A stretch of DNA of 7,525 nucleotides from Prevotellaceae bacterium UBA7028 (GTDB taxonomy: Bacteria > Bacteroidota > Bacteroidia > Bacteroidales > Bacteroidaceae), in the NCBI GenBank assembly GCA_002494215.1, contig DLBF01000003.1, positions 8,463 to 15,987 on the forward strand, written 5' to 3'. Position 1 is the stretch's first letter; every line of letters begins with the position of its first letter. This document shows positions 1-4,703 of the stretch, one piece after another. A model generated the notes under the pieces. The model worked only from the letters and a program-made list of their open reading frames with translations. It was not told where the DNA came from and did not search any database. The translations under genes and the position numbers were made by a program.

Positions 1-261
1 CGCCGCATGAAGGAAGAAGGCTTCGACTGCAAGCCCTCAGAGAGCGCCATCTGTGCCGTTATGATCTACGATGCTGCCAAGAGTCAGCAGTATGCTGCCA
101 AGATGCAGGAGGAAGGCATCTTCGTAACAGGTTTCTACTACCCCGTAGTACCCAAGGGTCAGGCACGTATCCGTGTACAGATTTCTGCTGCCCACGAGCG
201 TGAGCACCTCGACAAGTGTATCGAGGCATTCAAGAAGGTAAGAAACGAGATAGAAAAATAA
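1..261 (+). CDS. kbl: 2-amino-3-ketobutyrate CoA ligase (glycine C-acetyltransferase), C-terminal part
   Basis: This is the last 86 codons of a gene whose 5' part lies outside the window; the frame is open from base 1 (Arg-Arg-Met...), so the ATG at 7 is internal. The product is a PLP-dependent enzyme of the alpha-oxoamine synthase family. It converts 2-amino-3-ketobutyrate plus CoA to glycine and acetyl-CoA, the second step of threonine breakdown, in the cytoplasm. The visible part is the C-terminal small domain: the stretch GIFVTGFYYPVVPKGQARIR and the following VQISAAHE are characteristic of Kbl. The arginine of the R-I-R segment corresponds to the substrate-carboxylate-binding arginine of the family. 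The next gene on the same strand, 64 bp on, is threonine 3-dehydrogenase, which makes the Kbl substrate. That pairing supports the call strongly over other family members such as BioF or HemA. Confidence 0.92.
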   Translation, partial: RRMKEEGFDCKPSESAICAVMIYDAAKSQQYAAKMQEEGIFVTGFYYPVVPKGQARIRVQISAAHEREHLDKCIEAFKKVRNEIEK

Positions 262-270
262 GCCAATAAA

Positions 271-294
271 CTATTAAGCTATTAAGCTATTAAG
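271..294 (+). repeat. Triple 8-bp tandem repeat CTATTAAG in the kbl-tdh gap
   Basis: Three exact copies of CTATTAAG lie head to tail in the 64-bp gap between kbl and tdh. A related AAATAAGCTAT follows at once. No promoter-like TTTG/TAnnTTTG pair is visible in the gap, so kbl and tdh are probably one transcript. The copy number could vary between strains by slippage. A function is not evident. Confidence 0.8.
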
Positions 295-325
295 CAAATA
301 AGCTATATTGATTTAAATCTATAAT

Positions 326-1279
326 ATGAAAAGAATTCTCATAGTAGGAGCTGGTGGTCAGATAGGTTCTGAGCTCACCCGCAACCTGCGTGATATTTAC
401 GGCGACGCCAATGTAGTCTGCTCAGACCTGCGTCCCCTCAAAGGCGAAATATACGAACGTGGCCCCATAGAGCGTATTGACTCTACCCAGATTATGCAGA
501 TTGCAGAGGCTGTCAAGAAGTATAACATCGACACCATCTACAACCTGGCAGCTATCCTTAGTGCTACTGCCGAGCTGAACCCCATGTTGGGTTGGAATGT
601 AGGAATCGGTTCACTGGTCAACTGTCTGGAGGTTGCCCGCCTCTTCGGCTGTGCAGTCTTCACCCCCAGCTCCATCGGAGCCTTTGGTCCCAGCACACCA
701 CACGACAACACGCCTCAGGATACTATCCAGCGCCCCAACACCATCTATGGTGTAACCAAGGTTACTGGCGAGTTGCTTTCCGACTACTACTACACCCGCT
801 TTGGTGTCGATACCCGTTCCGTACGTTTCCCCGGCCTTATCAGTCACCTAAGCCTTCCTGGCGGTGGTACCACAGACTATGCCGTAGAGATCTACTACGC
901 CGCTGTCAAGGGCGAGACCTTCGTCTGCCCCCTCAAGCAGGGAACTTATATGGATATGATGTACATGCCAGATGCTCAGAAGGCAATGATAGACATCATG
1001 GAGGCAGACCCCAGCAAGCTGAAGCATCGTAACAGCTTCAACGTTACAGCCATGAGCTTCGACCCCGATATTATCTATCACGCCATCTGCAAGTACTATC
1101 CCAGCTTCAAGATGATTTATCAGCCCGAGCCCATCAAGCAGGCCATTGCCGATAGCTGGCCCAACAAGATGGACGACTCTTGCGCTCGCGAGGAATGGGG
1201 TTGGAAACCAGAGTACGACCTCGACCGCATGACGGAAGACATGATAAAGAACCTCAAGATTAAATTACTTGGAAAATAA
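326..1279 (+). CDS. tdh: L-threonine 3-dehydrogenase, short-chain (NAD-dependent epimerase-like) type
   Basis: A 317-residue protein with an extended-SDR Rossmann fold. It oxidises L-threonine to 2-amino-3-ketobutyrate with NAD+, in the cytoplasm. The nucleotide-binding glycine motif is G8-A-G-G11-Q-I-G14, with acidic D34 at the end of strand 2 favouring NAD over NADP. The N73-L-A-A segment, the serines S115/S116 and the catalytic Y141-xxx-K145 pair complete the active site. The body (TPSSIGAFGPSTP, RFPGLIS, GTYMDMMYMPDA) matches the SDR-type TDH known from Bacteroidetes and some archaea, unrelated to the zinc-dependent Tdh of E. coli. Its position directly after kbl shows the pathway: threonine to glycine plus acetyl-CoA. 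The start at 326 is the first ATG and places the Rossmann motif at the normal distance from the N-terminus. No Shine-Dalgarno is seen, which is usual in this phylum. Codons are rich in C-ending choices, unlike the genes further right. Confidence 0.93.
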   Translation: MKRILIVGAGGQIGSELTRNLRDIYGDANVVCSDLRPLKGEIYERGPIERIDSTQIMQIAEAVKKYNIDTIYNLAAILSATAELNPMLGWNVGIGSLVNCLEVARLFGCAVFTPSSIGAFGPSTPHDNTPQDTIQRPNTIYGVTKVTGELLSDYYYTRFGVDTRSVRFPGLISHLSLPGGGTTDYAVEIYYAAVKGETFVCPLKQGTYMDMMYMPDAQKAMIDIMEADPSKLKHRNSFNVTAMSFDPDIIYHAICKYYPSFKMIYQPEPIKQAIADSWPNKMDDSCAREEWGWKPEYDLDRMTEDMIKNLKIKLLGK

Positions 1280-1283
1280 AATC

Positions 1284-1326
1284 AAATCCCCCGAAAGCCC
1301 AACAAGGAACTTTCGGGGGATTTTTT
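1284..1326 (+). terminator. Strong intrinsic terminator of the kbl-tdh unit
   Basis: A perfect 14-bp inverted repeat (arms 1284-1297 and 1310-1323, core TCCCCCGAAAG / CTTTCGGGGGA) encloses a 12-nt loop and runs into a T-tract at 1321-1326. It begins 5 bp after the tdh stop codon. The arms carry A's on the left and T's on the right, so it may work on both strands, but no gene on the - strand ends here. Confidence 0.92.
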
Positions 1327-1464
1327 GCATATTCACCTGTAATCCCTTTCTTTACGCTTATACCCTATCCTTCAGAAAACGCTTCAAATCACATTTTCGG
1401 AAAACACCAGTCACCTATCACCCTCATCCTTCCCATACTGCAGCCATACCCTACCCTTACCCGT

Positions 1465-1519
1465 GGAGGAGCTTAGGAGGAGCTTAGGAGGAGACAAGGA
1501 GGAGCCTAGGAGGAGGCTA
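1465..1519 (+). repeat. 11-bp tandem array, five units (GGAGGAGCTTA)
   Basis: Five head-to-tail 11-bp units start at 1465, 1476, 1487, 1498 and 1509. The first two are identical GGAGGAGCTTA; the others read GGAGGAGACAA, GGAGGAGCCTA and GGAGGAGGCTA. The same array at 3223-3244 in copy B has only two units, so it behaves like a variable-number tandem repeat. The strand is strongly purine-rich. Confidence 0.88.
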
Positions 1520-1564
1520 GAGTGAAAAAACTGTTTTATTCCCCACTCATCAAAATCAAGCTAA

Positions 1565-1633
1565 AAGGAACACCACTATTACTACAATTACTAGCCACAA
1601 TTTTACTCAACATTTCTGATAACTTGGAATTCT
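1565..1633 (-). pseudogene. Decayed 5' fragment of the small membrane-protein gene
   Basis: Read on the - strand, this stretch matches the leader and first codons of the intact small gene at 3577-3443. Both share GAATTCC, the spacing to an AAAAT start region, and a GTAATAGTG...GTTCCTTTT segment. Here the two start codons have been changed (ATG ATG to ATT with a one-base loss), the frame is shifted, and everything after the transmembrane part is deleted. It can therefore no longer encode the protein. The relic runs into the tandem-repeat part of copy A. Confidence 0.6.
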
Positions 1634-1648
1634 ATAAAAAAATAATCT

Positions 1649-1740
1649 AAAGTTCCCCAATAAAATTGGCAAAAGACAACCAAAGTTCCCCAATAAAATT
1701 GGCAAAAGACAACCAAAGTTCCCCAATAAAATTGGCAAAA
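1649..1740 (+). repeat. 33-bp direct repeats (2.8 copies), each with a CCAAT-AAA-ATTGG palindrome
   Basis: Two full 33-bp units (1649-1681, 1682-1714) and a 26-bp partial one (1715-1740) are identical over their shared length. Each holds the 13-bp palindrome CCAATAAAATTGG, at 1657-1669, 1690-1702 and 1723-1735. The 33-bp period is about three helical turns, so the palindromes face nearly the same side of the DNA. The last copy ends just before the -33 box of the ATPase promoter. The arrangement resembles operator sites for a dimeric regulator; that role is inferred. Confidence 0.85.
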
Positions 1741-1743
1741 ATG

Positions 1744-1775
1744 TTTGGAAACTCGTCAAAAAACGACTATATTTG
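1744..1775 (+). promoter_or_regulatory. Bacteroidetes-type promoter of the DUF4143 ATPase
   Basis: A TTTG -33 box at 1744-1747 and a TATATTTG -7 box (consensus TAnnTTTG) at 1768-1775 are separated by 20 bp, the spacing expected for the Bacteroidetes primary sigma factor. Transcription should start a few bases after 1775, leaving a leader of roughly 25 nt before the ATG at 1809. The leader has no Shine-Dalgarno. Confidence 0.75.
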
Positions 1776-1808
1776 CAGCGACAATCCGTTTTGGAAGTTT
1801 AAATCGGC

Positions 1809-3131
1809 ATGAAAAGAAAGCTATACAATTCGCTAATAGAGTGGAAAAATGACCCAGACCACAAGCCGTTGGTACTTGAGGGAGCTCGTCAGGTGGGTAA
1901 AACCTGGCTGCTAAAAGAGTTTGGCAAGAACGAGTTCGACAACTTGGTTTATGTAAATTGCCATGATGACGAGCGCATGCAAAATCTGTTTCAGCAGGAT
2001 CTTCATGTAGAGCGTATCATGCAGGCGCTCCAAGCTTTTACTCAGCAACCTATCAAGGCAGATAAAACGCTGATTTTCATAGACGAGATACAAGAGGCTC
2101 ACAGAGGTCTTGATTGTCTAAAATATTTCTGCGAGAATGCTCGCGATCAGCATATTGTTGTTGCCGGGTCCTTACTGGGTGTAACCCATCGTCCTGGCGA
2201 GTCCTATCCTGTTGGAAAGGTCGATTTGCTTTATCTGTATCCCATGTCTTTCGAAGAATTCCTATGGGCTAAAGGAGAGGACATTTTAGCTGAGAAGATT
2301 GCTAACTGTGATTGGGATCTGATGAGTATCCTTGATACGAAGATACAGGAATTGTTAAGACAATATTACTATGTTGGCGGCATGCCCGAGGCTGTTCTGG
2401 ATTACACCACTCATGGAGATGTAAATAAGGTAAGAAAAATACAAAAAGCTATCCTTAAAACATACGATAACGATTTTGCCAAGCATGCTGGCAACGAGAC
2501 AGAACGCATACGACTAGTATGGAAGAGTATCCCAGCCCAACTGGCAAAAGAGAATAAAAAGTTTATATATGGAGCAGTGAAACCTGGGGGGCGCGCACGC
2601 GATCTGGAGTCTGCTATCCAATGGCTGGTAGATGCGAAACTCGCATTTAAAGTGCATCGTTGCACCAAGCCTACCATGCCATTAAGTTTCTACGAAGATT
2701 TCAATGCGTTCAAACTATTCACCCTCGACGTTGGCCTTTTAGGAGCGATGGCAAATGCCCCTGCCAGTTTGATGTTAACAAGCAATGATGTGTTTAAAGA
2801 GTTCAAGGGAGCTTTCTCTGAGAACTATGTTTTCGAGCAACTTAGGACATTTGACGATCTGAGCATCTACTACTTCAGCAAAGACAACTCTACCCAGGAG
2901 ATAGATTTCCTTGTACAAACAGAAGAACGTATCGTCCCCATTGAAGTAAAGGCAGAGGAAAACCTAAGAAGCAAGTCACTTCGTGGCTTTGTTGTAGAAG
3001 ATTATCCCAATGAACATTTCAAAGGTCTGCGTTGCTCCATGAAACCCTACATTGACCAAGACTGGATGGAGAACATCCCACTTTATGGGGTTCAGGGATA
3101 TATCAATAGACAAATACAGAGCGAAAGGTAG
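1809..3131 (+). CDS. AAA_14-type ATPase with C-terminal DUF4143 domain
   Basis: A 440-residue cytoplasmic P-loop ATPase. The Walker A motif is G25-ARQVGK-T32, the Walker B motif TLIFIDE is at 87-93 with D92/E93, and the sensor-like VVAGS is at 117-121. The C-terminal half is DUF4143. It contains EIDFLV at 364-369 and PIEVKAE at 377-383, an acidic residue followed by ExK spacing that resembles the PD-(D/E)XK nuclease fold and is typical of this family. The biochemical role of these proteins is not established. They are often present in many copies in Bacteroidales, and a link to DNA processing, defence or toxin-antitoxin-like behaviour is only suggested by the domain pair. The gene is complete, has its own promoter and palindrome-bearing repeats upstream, and is flanked by the two copies of the long repeat. 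Nothing in the sequence ties it to the mcrBC genes, which run in the opposite direction. Confidence 0.9.
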   Translation: MKRKLYNSLIEWKNDPDHKPLVLEGARQVGKTWLLKEFGKNEFDNLVYVNCHDDERMQNLFQQDLHVERIMQALQAFTQQPIKADKTLIFIDEIQEAHRGLDCLKYFCENARDQHIVVAGSLLGVTHRPGESYPVGKVDLLYLYPMSFEEFLWAKGEDILAEKIANCDWDLMSILDTKIQELLRQYYYVGGMPEAVLDYTTHGDVNKVRKIQKAILKTYDNDFAKHAGNETERIRLVWKSIPAQLAKENKKFIYGAVKPGGRARDLESAIQWLVDAKLAFKVHRCTKPTMPLSFYEDFNAFKLFTLDVGLLGAMANAPASLMLTSNDVFKEFKGAFSENYVFEQLRTFDDLSIYYFSKDNSTQEIDFLVQTEERIVPIEVKAEENLRSKSLRGFVVEDYPNEHFKGLRCSMKPYIDQDWMENIPLYGVQGYINRQIQSER

Positions 3132-3206
3132 ATTCCCTGTATAGTGTCTTACGCCAGAAAAAGCCCAGGTACCTTTCACTCCCGCTCTTCCCATACTGCA
3201 GCCATA

Positions 3207-3247
3207 CTCTAGCCTTACCCGCGGAGGAGCTTAGGAGGAGGCTAGAG
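3207..3247 (+). other. Inverted repeat enclosing a two-unit 11-bp array; possible weak ATPase terminator
   Basis: The arms CTCTAGCCT (3207-3215) and AGGCTAGAG (3239-3247) are perfectly complementary over 9 bp and flank the two array units GGAGGAGCTTA (3223-3233) and GGAGGAGGCTA (3234-3244). The right arm overlaps the second unit. The repeat lies 75 bp after the ATPase stop, and a moderately T-rich stretch follows (CTGTTTTATT). It could end ATPase transcription, but the T-run is broken and not adjacent. In copy A the left arm is altered. Confidence 0.4.
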
Positions 3248-3353
3248 CGAAAAATCTGTTTTATTCCCCAGTCAACAAAAATCAACTTGAAAAATAAATT
3301 ATTTAACTTAATTCTTGTCCAAAATCAAGTTACTTTTTGCTCAAAAACAAGCT

Positions 3354-3397
3354 AAAAAGAATTCAGCCTCCAAACCCATCGTTTGCACGCTGAATTC
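3354..3397 (-). terminator. Possible terminator for the mcrB-mcrC-small-gene transcript
   Basis: On the - strand a 9-bp perfect inverted repeat (GAATTCAGC at 3359-3367, GCTGAATTC at 3389-3397, 21-nt loop) is followed directly by five T's (complement of 3354-3358). It lies 45 bp past the stop of the small gene. The stem is short and the loop long, so termination may be weak or depend on the overlapping second inverted repeat. Confidence 0.4.
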
Positions 3398-3422
3398 GAG
3401 GAGTATTTAACGTGCAAACGAT
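3359..3422. repeat. Two interleaved inverted repeats with equal 21-nt spacing
   Basis: Inverted repeat 1 pairs 3359-3367 with 3389-3397 (9 bp). Inverted repeat 2 pairs 3378-3389 with 3411-3422 (12 bp, ATCGTTTGCACG / CGTGCAAACGAT). The arms alternate 1-2-1-2 and share base 3389, which is a pseudoknot topology if transcribed. Both loops are exactly 21 nt. The element lies in the part of copy B that copy A lacks. Confidence 0.85.
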
Positions 3423-3442
3423 CCGTATTTGGGCTTCAAACT

Positions 3443-3577
3443 CTAATCATCCAATTCTTCGTCCCAATATGCCTGTTCATCTTCTTCTGTCCAAGCATTA
3501 CCTCCTTTCTTCCCCGTATTATTCAATGCGCGAGCAAAAAGGAACATCACTATTACTGCTATTATTATCCACATCAT
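3443..3577 (-). CDS. Small single-pass membrane protein with acidic tail (44 aa)
   Basis: This short frame starts with two adjacent ATG codons (3577-3572) and ends with TAG at 3443-3445. Residues 3-15 are an uninterrupted hydrophobic segment (WIIIAVIVMFLFA), long enough for a short transmembrane helix or anchor. A small basic stretch follows (R16, K23, K24), then a strongly acidic aromatic tail (WTEEDEQAYWDEELDD). The charge pattern predicts the tail in the cytoplasm. It lies 70 nt downstream of mcrC on the same strand, with no clear promoter between, so co-transcription with the restriction genes is plausible. Its start region recurs as a decayed copy at 1565-1633, far from any mcrBC. This suggests it travels with the intergenic repeat rather than with the restriction system. 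I do not recognise a named family. That it is translated is inferred from composition and the homologous relic. Confidence 0.6.
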   Translation of the reverse strand: MMWIIIAVIVMFLFARALNNTGKKGGNAWTEEDEQAYWDEELDD

Positions 3578-3647
3578 TTTATTCAATACTTCTGTTCACA
3601 TGGAATTCTGCGTACAAACCATCAGTATTTTCCCTTCATACATTTTA

Positions 3648-4703
3648 TCAAATTCCCGTTTCATGTTTGCTTACGAAACTATCAAGTCGTTTCTTAATAG
3701 TCTCAAAATTAGTATTTAGGTCTAACGTACGTATATAAAGCGTATAGCCATCACGATGTGTTATTTGAGCATCGTCAAAATCAGTCTCCTTGGTCTTAGC
3801 ATAGAGTAGCATACCGTCAACATTGTGAAGATGGCCTCTATCGTACTCATCCACGTATGTGCGAATTTGATAAAGATGATTATTCCTTAGTGTTTCTTTT
3901 CCATATTGTTCCTGCATAATTTTGGAATAATACTTGGTGTCAATAATCAACGTTCTCCCTCCTAATGACAAGAGCACATCAGACTGCATGATGGGCAGCA
4001 CAGAAGTATCTGTAGCCTCTTCCACTATATTCCAACCTATCTGGGCCGCACTTGCTTTTGTCTCAGGATGATGCTTTTTGTAATATTCCAATACAAACTT
4101 TTCAAACAACCTGCACATGTGGTCATCAGAAAACTCTCGCATTTTGTACTTACCCTCTTCCGTAGTCATCAGCCATTCACTGACTATGAAATAGCAGAGG
4201 TATAACAGCATACGATAATTTCTATTATTACGATCAAATTTTAGCGTATTCCAACGGATGGCGTGAATATCTATAGGCTGCACTTGCAGAAAGAAAAGCA
4301 TCAGTTTCTTTAGCTGCGATTTTCGTTCTTTTTTTACGTCAGAGTGTCTAATCAGAATAGATGCTGTTGTTACCAGAATCTGATTATAGATGTTGTTTTC
4401 AGACAACTCATCATAGTTGCAGACTATCTTCTGGCTATTACGCATTCTTTGGACAATGGTACCATTGATATCAATCTTACCCTTTACAGTCTGCATCGAT
4501 TCATTTCGCGCAACATATTCGCGATATAGTCCCTGTTTCAGCTGATACGAAATGCCTCGTGCCAGAATTTCAGCAAACAAGTCATAGATGTCATCAAAGG
4601 ATTCACCTTCTATCTCGACATAGTTATTCTGCCTAAGCTCTTGGAAAGCATAGGCCAACATGTAATAGATGTTGCGAATCAGTATGCCTTTGTCTTCTGT
4701 CAT
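3648..4703 (-). CDS. mcrC: McrC-type subunit of a modification-dependent restriction system
   Basis: A 351-residue protein, close to the length of E. coli McrC. The N-terminal part (1-160) contains KGKIDINGTI (74-83) and CNYDELSENN (95-104), as seen in McrC proteins, and is the part expected to contact the McrB ring. The C-terminal part holds the PD-(D/E)XK nuclease core: E201 in the LFEKFVLEYY helix, D242 in MQSDVLL, D255-T-K257 in LIIDTKYY, and Y278-Q279 in the following helix. All key residues are present, so it should be an active nuclease that cuts DNA when driven by the McrB GTPase. Its ATG overlaps the mcrB stop as ATGA (4703-4700), a classic sign of translational coupling and of a fixed subunit ratio. 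The stop at 3648 is followed 70 nt later by the small membrane-protein gene. Confidence 0.92.
   Translation of the reverse strand: MTEDKGILIRNIYYMLAYAFQELRQNNYVEIEGESFDDIYDLFAEILARGISYQLKQGLYREYVARNESMQTVKGKIDINGTIVQRMRNSQKIVCNYDELSENNIYNQILVTTASILIRHSDVKKERKSQLKKLMLFFLQVQPIDIHAIRWNTLKFDRNNRNYRMLLYLCYFIVSEWLMTTEEGKYKMREFSDDHMCRLFEKFVLEYYKKHHPETKASAAQIGWNIVEEATDTSVLPIMQSDVLLSLGGRTLIIDTKYYSKIMQEQYGKETLRNNHLYQIRTYVDEYDRGHLHNVDGMLLYAKTKETDFDDAQITHRDGYTLYIRTLDLNTNFETIKKRLDSFVSKHETGI

Larger units (their letters stand above)
1397..1633. repeat. Long diverged intergenic repeat, copy A (shortened)
   Basis: This stretch aligns with copy B at 3155-3609 in the same orientation. From 1397 to the tandem array at 1465 the two copies keep a constant offset of 1758 bp, with an identical core around CTTCCCATACTGCAG (1429-1443). 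After the array the match continues through CTGTTTTATTCCCCA. It then resumes at 1563-1633 with the segment matching 3537-3609 (AAGGAAC...GGAATTCT). Copy A lacks about 180 bp that copy B has between AAAAAG at about 3358 and AAAAAGG at about 3537, as well as a shorter piece before that, consistent with deletions at short A-rich microhomologies. Sequence identity is partial, judged by eye. Confidence 0.8.
1327..1808. other. Gene-free repeat region between tdh terminator and ATPase
   Basis: No convincing intact gene lies here. A 72-codon frame from 1269 runs through the terminator and the repeat array and is not credible. The stretch holds about 70 bp with nothing recognised (1327-1396), copy A of the long repeat with its 11-bp array and the small-gene relic (1397-1633), the 33-bp repeats (1649-1740), the promoter (1744-1775) and a short leader. 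Confidence 0.8.
3155..3609. repeat. Long diverged intergenic repeat, copy B (complete)
   Basis: This is the fuller partner of copy A (1397-1633), in the same orientation, beginning about 24 bp after the ATPase stop. In order it contains the CTTCCCATACTGCAG core, a two-unit 11-bp array, the CTGTTTTATTCCCCA segment, an AT-rich stretch, the interleaved inverted repeats, and the intact small gene with its leader. It ends at GGAATTCT, about 40 bp short of the mcrC stop. Confidence 0.8.

Noticed and set aside
592..1032. 146-codon frame on the + strand inside tdh, and - strand frames at 611-847 and 848-1081
   Set aside because: They lie fully inside the well-supported tdh gene, and their translations are Cys/Trp/Arg-rich or low in recognisable motifs; these are shadow frames.
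1465..1519. AGGAGG motifs as ribosome binding sites
   Set aside because: They belong to an 11-bp tandem array with no start codon at a usable distance on the + strand, and the genes of this organism type do not show Shine-Dalgarno sites.
1649..1740. Possible CRISPR array from the 33-bp repeats
   Set aside because: The units abut directly with no spacers and there are only about three; no cas genes are present.
2411..3285. - strand frames of 60-88 codons overlapping the ATPase (2411-2677, 2976-3194, 3103-3285)
   Set aside because: They are antisense to a clear coding gene and show no family motifs.
1397..3609. Composite transposon formed by two insertion sequences around the ATPase
   Set aside because: The flanking repeats encode no transposase, have no terminal inverted repeats that I can see, and are diverged; simple duplicated intergenic DNA fits better.
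3383..3738. Two overlapping + strand frames of about 104 and 108 codons
   Set aside because: They run antisense through the small membrane-protein gene and the mcrC end, are full of His/Tyr/Phe/Cys runs, and begin inside the interleaved inverted repeats.
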